Source: Spirosoma foliorum (lineage in GTDB: Bacteria > Bacteroidota > Bacteroidia > Cytophagales > Spirosomataceae). From it: a DNA stretch of 64,000 nt. The position numbers and the translations under genes were made by a program. Of this stretch, positions 34,944 through 44,155 are shown piece after piece. How positions within the stretch are numbered: position 1 is the first letter of the stretch; each line of letters opens with the position of its first letter. The stretch spans positions 868,001 to 932,000 of the forward strand of contig NZ_CP059732.1 of NCBI RefSeq assembly GCF_014117325.1, read 5' to 3'. The notes under the pieces are model-generated. The model ran no database searches. It saw only the letters and a program-made list of their open reading frames with translations, and had not been told where the DNA came from.

Positions 34944-37900
34944 ATGCCTGCGCTATACCGAAGCATTCGGTGGACCATTGCCACAACGCTTTTGTTGTGC
35001 TTATTACCGGGTCTGTCGGCCCTGGCGCAAACCATCACCGGGCGGATTGTTTCCAGCGATGATAACCAACCGCTGCCGGGCGTATCGATTGTTGTAAAAG
35101 GCACCAATGCCGGAACCACCTCTCGCGCTGATGGTACCTATTCGATTAACACTTCCTCAAAAAGCACACTGACTTTTTCGTTTATCGGCTATACTACACA
35201 GGAAATTGCAGTCGGTAATTGCACTACTTTAGATGTGACAATGCTGGCTGGCGATCGGACACTGAATGAAGTTGTCGTAACGGCGCTGGGTATTAAAAAA
35301 GACATTCGGCAAACGGGGGTGGCCATCCAGACGGTCGATGGAGCTCAACTTATTAAGGCGCGCGAACCGAACCCGGTGAACTCCTTAGTAGGTAAAGTAG
35401 CTGGTTTGACCATCGGCGCTTCTGCCGAACTACTGCGTCGGCCCAACGTAATCTTGCGGGGAAATACCGACGTGCTGTTTGTGGTGGATGGCGTGCCTGT
35501 CAACTCTGATACCTGGAACATCAGTGCCGACGACATCGATACCTACTCTGTTCTGAAAGGGGCTTCGGCATCGGCTTTATACGGATTTCGGGGTAAAAAC
35601 GGGGCTATCCTGATCACGACCAAACGCGGTACGAAAGATAAGCGCGGGTTTGCGGTGGATGTGAATACCAGCCAGATGGTAGATAATGGTTTTCTGGCCA
35701 TTCCAAAGGTTCAGGATGAATATGGCCCTGGCGATCACGGCGTTTATGAATTCGTTGATGGTAAAGGCGGTGGTAAAAACGATGGTGACTATGACATTTG
35801 GGGACCTCGTTTTGAAGGCCAGTTGATTCCACAATACGATAGCCCGGTCGATCCGGCTACTGGCAAACGGCAGGGAACTCCCTGGGTTGCTCGGGGGAAA
35901 GATAACCTGAAGCGGTTTTTGCAGGCCGGGATTCTCTCGACTAATAATATCGCTGTATCGGCATCGGGTGAGAAGTACGACCTGCGATTCTCGGTTTCGC
36001 ACAACTACCAGCGAGGTCTGGTTCCCAACACCAAACTAAACAGCACAACCTTTAAAATCAATACGGGCTATAATTTCACCAACCGACTTCGATTTGAGGG
36101 TGATCTGCAAGTGAATCGCCAGTATACACCAAACATTCCTGATGTTGATTACGGCCCTAACTCGCTGATTTATAACGTAGTTATTTGGGGTGGAGCCGAC
36201 TGGAGTATCGATGATATGAAGAATTACTGGCAGCCTGGTAAAGAGGGCGTTCAACAGATATATGCTGAATATCAACGTTATAACAACCCGTGGTTTATTA
36301 CAAAAGAATGGTTGCGTGGGCATTATAAAACAGACATTATCGGGCAGACATCGCTGAAATATAACATTGCCGATGGTCTGGACCTGCAACTACGCACGCA
36401 GGTGTCGATGTGGAACCTGCTTCGTACGGAGAAATTTCCGTATTCGGCAACCGTATATGGTCGGGAAGAGGCTAAAGGTGATTACCGTGAAGACCGTCGA
36501 AACCTCCTGGACAACAACACCGATCTGTTGCTCAAATACAACAAGCGCGTTAGCCCCAACCTGAATGTAAATGCCATTGCGGGGGGCAACATGCGTATTT
36601 ATAACTTCAATTCAAATTACACATCGACCAACTACCTGAATGTGCCGGGGGTATATAACTTCTCGAACTCGCTCAATGCAGGTCTTGCTTCGAACTTCAT
36701 GGCCGATATGCGTGTATTATCGGCCTATTATTCGGCTGACTTCACGCTGAAGGATTTTGTAACACTGTCGACCACGGGCCGGATGGATAAACTGTCGACG
36801 CTTCCCAAAGGCAACAATACCTTCTTTTATCCGTCGGTAGCGTTGAGTACCGTTTTGTCAGACTATCTACATTTGCCACAGGCTATTTCTTTCCTGAAAG
36901 TACGGGCTTCGTATGCCAACGTAAAAGATGGTCTTACACAGTCGACGATTGGGGTACCCTCGTTCCCATTAAGCTATGGTCAGCAGTATTTTTCATCCTA
37001 TGACGGGCCAACCTATCAGAACTCGGCTGTATATAGTACGCCTTTAACGGTCAACAATACCTCGACGGCTTATTTCACCAATACGCTGAATAATCCCAAC
37101 ATCAAGCCGAATAGTACATCGCAGACTGAAGTTGGGTTAGATGTCCGCTTCCTGAACAATCGTCTGGCTTTCGATGCGGCCTATTACATCAGCGAGGATG
37201 GCCCACGTATTTTTAGTCTGCCTATCTCCGAAACAACCGGCTATTCGGCGGCTTTGGTGAATGGGATCAAAACACAAAAGAAAGGGGTTGAACTCTCCCT
37301 GACGGGCAAAGTGATCCGTAGTGCGAACGGCTTTAACTGGGATGTGCTGGCCAACTGGTCGACCTACAAAGAGATTTACAAGGATTTTTATCCGGGTGTA
37401 ACGGCTCTGAATACGTTCTTCAAAATTGGCGATCGTACCGATAAATACTACACTAAAACGTTTGTTTACTCGCCCGATGGCCAGATTATCAACGACGCTG
37501 GTGGTCGCCCACTTCAAACGACAGTTGCGCAGTACGTAGGCAACATCAATCCCGATTGGGTATGGGGTCTGAACAACCGCTTCAGTTACAAGAACTTCAC
37601 GTTTAGCTTCCAGTTCGATGGTCGCGTAGGGGGTGTTATTTCTGACTATGTACAACAGAAAACCTATGCGGGTGGCCGTCATATTAATACAGTTTTGGGC
37701 GATATGGGCGTATCTCGTCTGAACGATACAAAAGGAATAAAATCGTACTTAGGCGAAGGTGTTCAGGTGAGTAACGGGGCGAACATCAACTACGACGCCG
37801 ATGGTAAGGTGACCAACTATAGTGAATTGAAGTTTGCGCCGAATACCACGAAAGCATACTTGCAGGATTACATTGCCAAACGGTATGGGTTCGATGGCGG

Positions 37901-38141
37901 TAATATCATCAGCCGCACATTTACCAAACTTCGCGAAGTCGTCATTGGCTACAACCTGCCCCAAACCTTCACCAACCGCCTGGGTATCAAGCAGGCATCT
38001 ATCTCGTTCGTTGGCCGAAACCTGCTCTATTTTGCCGAGAAGAAAGACATCGATATCGACCAGTTTACGGGCAATGGCCGTTCGGATCTGCAAACGCCAA
38101 CCACCCGCCGGTACGGGTTTAACTTGAATCTGACATTCTAA
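34944..38141 (+). CDS. SusC-like TonB-dependent outer-membrane transporter
   Basis: About 1065 residues from ATG 34944; an ATG at 34887 is in frame but would lengthen the signal peptide unusually. MPALYRSIRWTIATTLLLCL...LAQ is the signal peptide. A carboxypeptidase-regulatory-like domain follows (TGRIVSSDDNQPLPGVSIVVKGT). TonB box region LNEVVVTALGI leads to the plug (NVILRGNTDVLFVVDGVPV), and the rest is a barrel ending with ...RYGFNLNLTF, the aromatic end needed for insertion. It imports a substrate with its SusD partner and ExbBD-TonB energy. Neighbours suggest organophosphonates or phosphorylated compounds rather than glycans; this is inference. Confidence 0.9.
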   Translation: MPALYRSIRWTIATTLLLCLLPGLSALAQTITGRIVSSDDNQPLPGVSIVVKGTNAGTTSRADGTYSINTSSKSTLTFSFIGYTTQEIAVGNCTTLDVTMLAGDRTLNEVVVTALGIKKDIRQTGVAIQTVDGAQLIKAREPNPVNSLVGKVAGLTIGASAELLRRPNVILRGNTDVLFVVDGVPVNSDTWNISADDIDTYSVLKGASASALYGFRGKNGAILITTKRGTKDKRGFAVDVNTSQMVDNGFLAIPKVQDEYGPGDHGVYEFVDGKGGGKNDGDYDIWGPRFEGQLIPQYDSPVDPATGKRQGTPWVARGKDNLKRFLQAGILSTNNIAVSASGEKYDLRFSVSHNYQRGLVPNTKLNSTTFKINTGYNFTNRLRFEGDLQVNRQYTPNIPDVDYGPNSLIYNVVIWGGADWSIDDMKNYWQPGKEGVQQIYAEYQRYNNPWFITKEWLRGHYKTDIIGQTSLKYNIADGLDLQLRTQVSMWNLLRTEKFPYSATVYGREEAKGDYREDRRNLLDNNTDLLLKYNKRVSPNLNVNAIAGGNMRIYNFNSNYTSTNYLNVPGVYNFSNSLNAGLASNFMADMRVLSAYYSADFTLKDFVTLSTTGRMDKLSTLPKGNNTFFYPSVALSTVLSDYLHLPQAISFLKVRASYANVKDGLTQSTIGVPSFPLSYGQQYFSSYDGPTYQNSAVYSTPLTVNNTSTAYFTNTLNNPNIKPNSTSQTEVGLDVRFLNNRLAFDAAYYISEDGPRIFSLPISETTGYSAALVNGIKTQKKGVELSLTGKVIRSANGFNWDVLANWSTYKEIYKDFYPGVTALNTFFKIGDRTDKYYTKTFVYSPDGQIINDAGGRPLQTTVAQYVGNINPDWVWGLNNRFSYKNFTFSFQFDGRVGGVISDYVQQKTYAGGRHINTVLGDMGVSRLNDTKGIKSYLGEGVQVSNGANINYDADGKVTNYSELKFAPNTTKAYLQDYIAKRYGFDGGNIISRTFTKLREVVIGYNLPQTFTNRLGIKQASISFVGRNLLYFAEKKDIDIDQFTGNGRSDLQTPTTRRYGFNLNLTF

Positions 38142-38151
38142 TCTTAGTCTA

Positions 38152-38247
38152 CCCTCCCCCCCGGCCCCTCTCCCAAACAGGAGAGGGGAGCATAACTGCC
38201 CTGCTTTTCACCCCTCTCCCGTTCTGGGAGAGGGGCCGGGGGGAGGG
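38152..38247. repeat. GC-rich nested inverted repeat between susC and susD
   Basis: Outer arms 38152-38174 and 38226-38247 (ccctcccc...ggggaggg) pair with a one-base bulge. Each contains a smaller cccctctccc/gggagagggg hairpin, allowing a cruciform. Such hairpins between SusC and SusD genes often limit read-through so that SusD and SusC levels differ. Confidence 0.85.
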
Positions 38248-38264
38248 AGAAATCACTAAAACTC

Positions 38265-39860
38265 ATGAAACTTCATAACTATATTCTTCCCATCCTTGCT
38301 CTCCTGCTGGCCCTATCCAGTTGCGAAAAGCCCTTCGATGAACTCGAAAAAGACCCGAACCGGGCCGTCAATGCGCCTGCTTCGTTGGTGCTGAAAGGTA
38401 TTCTGAACGATATGTATGATAGTCAGAATAGTCCTTCTGGTTTTGCAGGTGTGACCTATGCACCCTGGGGAGCGGAGCAGCGGTACAATCAGTTTTTCGA
38501 TAGTAACTACAATTACTACGCTACCAACGAATACACCTGGACAACGACAAGCCTGAATTTCTATACGCTGAAAGATGTGTTGAAAATGGAGGCCGAAGCC
38601 AAACGGGCAGGGGCTGCTGATGTGAACCCATATTCGGCGCTAGGAAAATTTTTTCGGGCTTATTTCTACGAGAACATGACTCGGCGGGTGGGCGATATTC
38701 CGTTAACCGATGCGTTGAAAGATCAGGCCAATCTGACGCCCAAATACGATACGCAGAAGGCGGTATACATTCAGATTCTGAAATGGCTCGACGACGCCAA
38801 CACCGATATGGCAGCCATCATTGCGAAAGGCGACAATACATTGAGTGGCGATTTTTATTTCGCGAACAACCTGCGTCAGTGGCAGAAAGCTGTAAATACG
38901 TATCGGTTGCGGGTGCTCATTAGTTTGAGCAAGAAAGAAAGCGATGCCGATCTGGGTATTAAACAAAAGTTTGCCGATATGATTGGGAATCCGACGAAGT
39001 ACCCGATTCTGACGGGAATGAGCGATAACTTACAGTACATCCACAACGGTGTTCAAAATAAATACCCGCGTAACCAGGATAACTTTGGCCAGAACGCTAC
39101 GCGTGAGAATATGGCTAAAACGTACATAGATTTGCTGGTAGAACGTAAAGATCCCCGCGTTTTTGTTGTGGCAGAGCCTGCTTCGGCAAAGATTGCGGCT
39201 GGTTTGAAACCAACTGATTATACTGCGTTTGTGGGTGCTTCGTCGGGAGAAGATCAGCAGGATATGGCCACCAAAGTACTGAAAGGGGAGTACTCATTCC
39301 AGAACCGGAAGCATTACTACTCATCCTATATTGGCGAACCCGTCTTCATCATTGGCTACCCTGAACTGATGTTCAACATTGCCGAAGGGATCAACCGGGG
39401 ATGGGTTTCGGGTAATGCCGACGATTATTACCAGAAAGGGATTGCTGCATCGATGGGTTTCTACGGGTTGAAAGACGGCGATAACACGGTAACATTCTCA
39501 CGAGATGGCGGTAATGCCAACTTCGATAATTACACGGTTAATGTGAGCATGAGTAACTATCTGGCCCAGGCATCGGTAAAATATGCGGGCAACAATGCCA
39601 CCGGACTGACTCAGATCTTGACCCAGAAATACATTGCCTTCTTTCAAAACTCAGGTCTGGAAGCGTTTTACAACCAACGCCGGACTGGCGTACCTACCTT
39701 CCTCACGGGCGTAGGTACAGGCAACAGCGCCCGGATTCCGAAACGCTGGCAGTACCCAACCAACGAACGGACAACCAACGCCGACAATCTGAAAGCAGCT
39801 TTGACCAACCAGTATGGTGGCAATGATGATATCAATGCTACGATGTGGATTTTGCAATAA
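38265..39860 (+). CDS. SusD/RagB-family outer-membrane lipoprotein
   Basis: 531 residues. The signal peptide MKLHNYILPILALLLALSSC ends with the lipobox Cys20. RagB/SusD helices appear in the middle (EAEAKRAGAADVNPYSALGK, FFRAYFYENMTRRVGDIP) and the C-terminal PTNERTTNADNLKAALTNQYGGNDD is typical of SusD-like_2. It caps the SusC barrel and binds the substrate. It follows SusC by 123 bases with a strong hairpin between. Confidence 0.9.
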   Translation: MKLHNYILPILALLLALSSCEKPFDELEKDPNRAVNAPASLVLKGILNDMYDSQNSPSGFAGVTYAPWGAEQRYNQFFDSNYNYYATNEYTWTTTSLNFYTLKDVLKMEAEAKRAGAADVNPYSALGKFFRAYFYENMTRRVGDIPLTDALKDQANLTPKYDTQKAVYIQILKWLDDANTDMAAIIAKGDNTLSGDFYFANNLRQWQKAVNTYRLRVLISLSKKESDADLGIKQKFADMIGNPTKYPILTGMSDNLQYIHNGVQNKYPRNQDNFGQNATRENMAKTYIDLLVERKDPRVFVVAEPASAKIAAGLKPTDYTAFVGASSGEDQQDMATKVLKGEYSFQNRKHYYSSYIGEPVFIIGYPELMFNIAEGINRGWVSGNADDYYQKGIAASMGFYGLKDGDNTVTFSRDGGNANFDNYTVNVSMSNYLAQASVKYAGNNATGLTQILTQKYIAFFQNSGLEAFYNQRRTGVPTFLTGVGTGNSARIPKRWQYPTNERTTNADNLKAALTNQYGGNDDINATMWILQ

Positions 39861-39886
39861 TTGTCCAGACTTATTAATAATTTCCC

Positions 39887-39925
39887 AGACCTATAAGGTT
39901 TCAAAAACCTTATAGGTCTTTTTTA
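39887..39925 (+). terminator. 14-bp intrinsic terminator after susD
   Basis: Arms 39887-39900 and 39906-39919 (agacctataaggtt) pair perfectly around tcaaa and T6 follows. The sequence recurs in many Bacteroidota genomes as a REP-like hairpin (recognition from memory). The phosphatase gene starts 10 bases later, so read-through or its own promoter is needed. Confidence 0.85.
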
Positions 39926-39935
39926 AGCCTAAACT

Positions 39936-41018
39936 ATGCGACTAATCTATTTACTGTGTTCGCTGTTTATAAGCAGTTTCGCACTGGCTCAACCAGCGCA
40001 GAATATTATTCTGGTAACTCTCGATGGGGTGCGCTGGCAGGAGATTTTTAACGGGGCAGACTCAACGCTCCTGTTCGATCCGGTGTTTAGCCGCGATACT
40101 GCTGGTGCTCATAAGCAATTCTGGGCATCTACCCCAACCGAACGTCGGAAGCGGCTTACACCTTTTCTCTGGAATACCATTGGGCAGCAGGGGCAACTCT
40201 ATGGGAATCGCCAGCAAGGGAGTCGCATGAATGTGTCAAATCCGCACTGGTTTAGCTATCCTGGGTATAATGAAATTCTGAGTGGCTATGCCGATGATCG
40301 AATCAAGTCGAAAGACAAAATTGATAACCCCAATGTTACGGTGCTGGAGTTCCTGAACAAGCAACCTGGTTTCGCCGGAAAAGTGGGCGTGTTTTCGTCC
40401 TGGGATGTAATTGAAGCGGCTGTCAACGAAAAGAAAACCGGTATCTACGCCAGCTCGGCCAATGAACCCAGCCAGCCACGCACGGCTGCCGATTCGTTGT
40501 TGAGCGACATAACCACCTTGTACCCCCGAGAAAATGGCGATGGCGTTCGGGCCGATTTTCTGACGTATTTCGCGGCTCGTCAGTACGTAAAACAAAACCA
40601 GCCACGCGTGCTCTTTTTATCATTCGATGAAACGGACGATCTGGCTCATGCCGGGCGTTATCTGGATCATTTGCGAATGCTTCAGTCGATTGATGGGTAT
40701 TTAGCGAATTTATGGCAACTTGTGCAGACAATGCCGCAGTATGCCGGAAAAACGGCCATAGTCATTACGACCGATCATGGACGTGGTCACACGCCAAAAG
40801 CACGCTGGAAAGATCACGGCACCAAAACCGCCGACTCATATCAGATCTGGCTGGCGGCAATGGGAGAAGGAATTTCAGCTACGGGTGAGCAGAAAAATGG
40901 GCCAGTGCTCTTTCAGAATCAGATAGCCGCTACCTTAGCTCAGTTGCTGGGCTTCGAGTTTAAGACGGATCATCCAGTTGGTAAAGCGATTGACACTATT
41001 TCGGGCGCAAATCGGTGA
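39936..41018 (+). CDS. Exported alkaline-phosphatase-superfamily phosphohydrolase
   Basis: 360 residues with a signal peptide ending SFALAQ (MRLIYLLCSLFISSFALAQ). Metal ligands: LVTLDGVRWQEIF (Asp29 area), a probable nucleophile in HWFSYPGYNEILSG (Ser near 109), SFDETDDLAHAGRYLDHL, TTDHGRGHTPKARWKDHG. The set of Asp/His residues fits a two-metal phosphatase or phosphodiesterase of the NPP/phosphonoacetate-hydrolase group. The substrate is not known. Next to SusC/SusD and a metallophosphoesterase, it probably cleaves phosphoesters or phosphonates outside the inner membrane before import. Final 32 bases before the next gene hold no hairpin. Confidence 0.75.
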   Translation: MRLIYLLCSLFISSFALAQPAQNIILVTLDGVRWQEIFNGADSTLLFDPVFSRDTAGAHKQFWASTPTERRKRLTPFLWNTIGQQGQLYGNRQQGSRMNVSNPHWFSYPGYNEILSGYADDRIKSKDKIDNPNVTVLEFLNKQPGFAGKVGVFSSWDVIEAAVNEKKTGIYASSANEPSQPRTAADSLLSDITTLYPRENGDGVRADFLTYFAARQYVKQNQPRVLFLSFDETDDLAHAGRYLDHLRMLQSIDGYLANLWQLVQTMPQYAGKTAIVITTDHGRGHTPKARWKDHGTKTADSYQIWLAAMGEGISATGEQKNGPVLFQNQIAATLAQLLGFEFKTDHPVGKAIDTISGANR

Positions 41019-41049
41019 TAGATTTGTACTCAGACAGACTAACCTGGTT

Positions 41050-41973
41050 ATGATGAATCGTAGAACACTCCTTAAATCAGCGACCCTGCTGCCCTTGGCG
41101 TCGGCTACTGACGGCCTGATCACATCGGCACCTTCAGCCCGTAAGCGCAGCCTACGCTTTGCGTACCTCGGCGATACGCACATTACGCCCGACAGTAAGC
41201 CGATGGAGTCGGTTGCGAAGTGTTTTCAACATGCGCAGAGTCATGCCGATAAACCAGCCTTCATTCTGCACGGGGGCGATGTGATCATGGATGCGCTGGC
41301 GAAGGATCGGGCCGATGTACAGAAACAGTGGGATGCCTGGAATTCGGTCGTAAAAGCGAACAACTCGCTGCCGATCGAATACTGCATCGGTAACCACGAC
41401 ATCTGGGGTTTTGAAGAGGCAAAATCAGATCCTAGCTACGGCAAAAAATGGGCAGTCGATCAGATGAAGATTGGCAATCGGTATCGCTCATTTGATCGGA
41501 ACGGTTGGCATTTTATTATTCTCGACAGCGTACAACCTAAGCCAGACGGGAAGTGGTACACTGGCTACATTGATCAGGAGCAGTTAGACTGGCTGAAACA
41601 GGATTTAGCTAAAACAGGGACAAAAACGCCGGTTTTAATTCTGTCGCATATCCCGATTTTTAGCCCGACTGGCTTCTTCAGTGAGAAGAATGTTAAAGAC
41701 GGAGCCTGGACCATTCCAGCAGCTTTAGTACTATCGAACACTCCTGAATTGCTGAAGCTGTTTTATCAATATCCAAACGTAAAAACCGCCCTGAGTGGCC
41801 ATATGCACCTGCTTGATCGGGTGGATTATAATGGCGTTATGTACCTGTGTAACGGAGCTGTTTGTGGCGATTGGTGGCGCAATGACACCTATCAGCAAAC
41901 AAAAGCAGGGTATGCCCTTATTGATCTGTACGATGACGGGACACTTGAACGGACCTATTTACATTACCAATAA
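41050..41973 (+). CDS. Exported metallophosphoesterase with Tat-like signal
   Basis: About 307 residues from ATG 41050; the longer frame begins inside the upstream gene and has no signal peptide. NRRTLLKSATLLPLASA carries twin Arg and a hydrophobic stretch, so Tat export is likely. Metal motifs: YLGDTHIT (Asp and His), HGGDVI, GNHDIWG, LSHIPIF and SGHMHLLDRV, which make a complete calcineurin-like active site. It hydrolyses phosphoesters, probably liberating phosphate in the periplasm. Ends 4 bases before the PhnZ-like gene, so it is co-transcribed with it. Confidence 0.85.
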   Translation: MMNRRTLLKSATLLPLASATDGLITSAPSARKRSLRFAYLGDTHITPDSKPMESVAKCFQHAQSHADKPAFILHGGDVIMDALAKDRADVQKQWDAWNSVVKANNSLPIEYCIGNHDIWGFEEAKSDPSYGKKWAVDQMKIGNRYRSFDRNGWHFIILDSVQPKPDGKWYTGYIDQEQLDWLKQDLAKTGTKTPVLILSHIPIFSPTGFFSEKNVKDGAWTIPAALVLSNTPELLKLFYQYPNVKTALSGHMHLLDRVDYNGVMYLCNGAVCGDWWRNDTYQQTKAGYALIDLYDDGTLERTYLHYQ

Positions 41974-41977
41974 TACG

Positions 41978-42529
41978 ATGCAAGTCATTGCCGATTTATT
42001 CATCCAGAGTGGGGACGACGCCTATTATGGTGAGCCTGTAACCCAGCTTGAACACGCCCTTCAATGCGCCCAGTTGGCCGAAAAAGCGGGTGCAGATGAG
42101 GAAACTATTGCCGCTGCTTTTCTGCACGATATTGGCCATTTGCTACCACCCGAATTGGCTGGCGGCTATATGGATGGCTACGGTACCATCGATCACGAGA
42201 AACTCGGAGCCGATTATCTGCGTGAGATGGGGTTTTCGGAGAAAGTTGCTCAACTGATTGAGCATCACGTAAATGCTAAGCGGTACCTGGTTTATAAAAA
42301 ACCGGAATACTTTGCCCGATTGTCAGAAGCGAGTGTAAAAACGCTTGAATTTCAGGGCGGCCCTATGAAAGCGGGAGAGGCTCTGGCGTTTGAAACCAAC
42401 CCATACTTCCGGGAAATTCTGCAAGTTCGGGGGTGGGATGAACAGGCTAAAATACCCGGTTTGTCAACGCCAGATATGGCCTATTATCTGACGATCTGTC
42501 GGCAATGTCTTGAATACGCCCAGAATTAG
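41978..42529 (+). CDS. PhnZ-like HD-domain oxygenase, phosphonate degradation
   Basis: 183 residues from ATG 41978; an earlier in-frame start at 41795 lies inside the metallophosphoesterase gene and was rejected. YYGEPVTQLEHALQ (16-29) has the Tyr/Glu/His set that closes the PhnZ site, AFLHDIGHL gives His50-Asp51, IDHEKLGADYL gives His73, and IEHHVNAKRYL gives His96/His97. These match the mixed-valent di-iron HD oxygenases that cleave 1-hydroxy-2-aminoethylphosphonate to glycine and phosphate. PhnY, the usual hydroxylase, is not in the window, so the substrate must come from elsewhere or differ. Cytoplasmic. Confidence 0.85.
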   Translation: MQVIADLFIQSGDDAYYGEPVTQLEHALQCAQLAEKAGADEETIAAAFLHDIGHLLPPELAGGYMDGYGTIDHEKLGADYLREMGFSEKVAQLIEHHVNAKRYLVYKKPEYFARLSEASVKTLEFQGGPMKAGEALAFETNPYFREILQVRGWDEQAKIPGLSTPDMAYYLTICRQCLEYAQN

Positions 42530-42618
42530 TGTACACGCTGTAGCTTGCGCATTCGGACTTATTCGCTATTTTGTGATGCTTCGTCAATAATACCTTCCTG
42601 CTAGCATACCAACTACCT

Positions 42619-43911
42619 ATGCGTTCTCCCGCTTTTCTGCGCAATCCAACGACCTTTGTTATTTTCGGGGCGACAGCCGCTTTTTGTACCTACGCCTGCA
42701 TGTATGCCTTCCGGAGAGGTATTACCGCAACGACCTTCGAGGGCATGTTCTTTGCCGGAATCAGCTATAAAATCTGGCTCGTTACGGCGCAGGTATTTGG
42801 CTATGCCGTCTCGAAAGGGATTGGTGTGAAGGTTGTTTCGGAGATGTCGCCGGGACGTCGGGCCATCAATATTCTCATCTACGTAACCGTAGCCCTCTCA
42901 GCCTTGCTAGGGTTTGCGTTGGTTCCGGCTCCCTATAACATCGTTTTTCTCTTTCTGAATGGCTTACCATTGGGTCTGGTTTACGGCACCATGTTGGGTT
43001 TTCTGGAAGGTCGCCGTCAGACCGATGCTTTGGTAGCTGGATTGACGGCTTCCTTCATCTTTGCGTCGGGTTTTGTGAAAACGGTTGCCTTGACGATCAA
43101 AAGTGCCTGGGGAGTATCCGAGTTCTGGTTGCCGTTTGTAACGGGAAGTCTGTTTGTGCTGCCCATGCTGGCGTCGATTTACGCCATGACCCTGCTACCG
43201 CCACCGACCGACGAAGACCGAGCCCTCCGTACCGAACGTAAACCGATGGATGCCGACGAGCGCCGGGCATTTGTCCGCAATTTTCGACCGGGCCTGATTC
43301 TGCTAATTTTGTCTTATGTGCTGTTATCGGCATTCCGGGATTTCCGGGACAACTTCGGGCCCGAAATCCTGAAAGATGCGGGTGTCGAAAACCCGGCTAT
43401 TTTCGCCAAAACCGAAACTCTGGTGGCCGTTGGTATTCTAATTGTGATGGCGCTGCTTCAGCGAGTTACCGATAACTTTCGGGCGTTCACTCTCCTTAAT
43501 GGCCTGATGCTGGCAGGTGGGGCAATGGTTGGCTTAAGCACCTATGCCTATGTAACAGACTCCCTCTCGGCGGGTAACTGGTTTTTGCTGACGGGCTTAG
43601 GATTATACATGGCTTATGTGCCCTGTAATGGCCTGTATTTCGAGCGATTGATTGCTTCATTCCGGTACGTTAGTACGGTTGGTTTCATTGTAACGCTGGC
43701 CGATTGGTACGGTTACCTGGGCAGCGTTTCGGTGCTTTTGTATAAGAACTTCGGGCATGCCAATATCAGTTACCGTGAGTTTTTTATATATGGAGCCTAC
43801 ATTATGGCAGGTCTGTACAGCATGCTGGTAGTTGCTTCTTATACCTATTTCAAGCGACGTTTTCAGACGGCAGAGAAAACAACGCAGGAAATGAGCTATT
43901 TGCCGAACTGA
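42619..43911 (+). CDS. DUF5690-family polytopic membrane protein (MFS-like)
   Basis: 430 residues with about 12 hydrophobic segments. CTYACMYAFRRGITATTF and SGFVKTVALTIKSAW belong to the DUF5690 family of Bacteroidota transporter-like proteins. Basic loops (FLEGRRQTDAL, RTERKPMDADERRAF) face the cytoplasm. The arrangement in two halves with a central charged loop (about 195-215) resembles the major facilitator superfamily. It may bring the SusC-imported compound across the inner membrane or export a product; this is inferred from the phosphonate-type neighbours. Confidence 0.75.
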   Translation: MRSPAFLRNPTTFVIFGATAAFCTYACMYAFRRGITATTFEGMFFAGISYKIWLVTAQVFGYAVSKGIGVKVVSEMSPGRRAINILIYVTVALSALLGFALVPAPYNIVFLFLNGLPLGLVYGTMLGFLEGRRQTDALVAGLTASFIFASGFVKTVALTIKSAWGVSEFWLPFVTGSLFVLPMLASIYAMTLLPPPTDEDRALRTERKPMDADERRAFVRNFRPGLILLILSYVLLSAFRDFRDNFGPEILKDAGVENPAIFAKTETLVAVGILIVMALLQRVTDNFRAFTLLNGLMLAGGAMVGLSTYAYVTDSLSAGNWFLLTGLGLYMAYVPCNGLYFERLIASFRYVSTVGFIVTLADWYGYLGSVSVLLYKNFGHANISYREFFIYGAYIMAGLYSMLVVASYTYFKRRFQTAEKTTQEMSYLPN

Positions 43912-43963
43912 GACGTGGATATCCCCTCAATATTGCGCTAAGGCTTTTTAAAAGAGACCGCTT

Positions 43964-44021
43964 ACATCCCGGTATCGTGCATTCGTACACAGCTGTGTAC
44001 GAATGCACGATACCGGGATGT
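43964..44021. repeat. 58-base perfect palindrome, no spacer
   Basis: Bases 43964-43992 and 43993-44021 are exact reverse complements, centred at 43992/43993. It lies 53 bases after the DUF5690 gene. It has no extended T-run on the plus strand beyond gttttag, so it may stop transcription or be a site of palindrome formation. The interval 43912-44155 holds no gene. Confidence 0.95.
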
Positions 44022-44155
44022 GTGTTTTAGAACTAGTATATGAGCAATAAAATGATAATCTATATCAAAATAAAAGATTATAATTAAATATATATAAAAA
44101 TAAAAAATGGTACTTTTGATTTTATTTATACCCTATATCTTGTATTTGACATTTT

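Noticed and set aside
37137-37682. 181-codon minus-strand ORF in susC
   Set aside because: Shadow of the barrel-coding region on the opposite strand.
41795-41977. Upstream extension of PhnZ-like protein
   Set aside because: It overlaps the metallophosphoesterase; ATG 41978 gives the normal family length.
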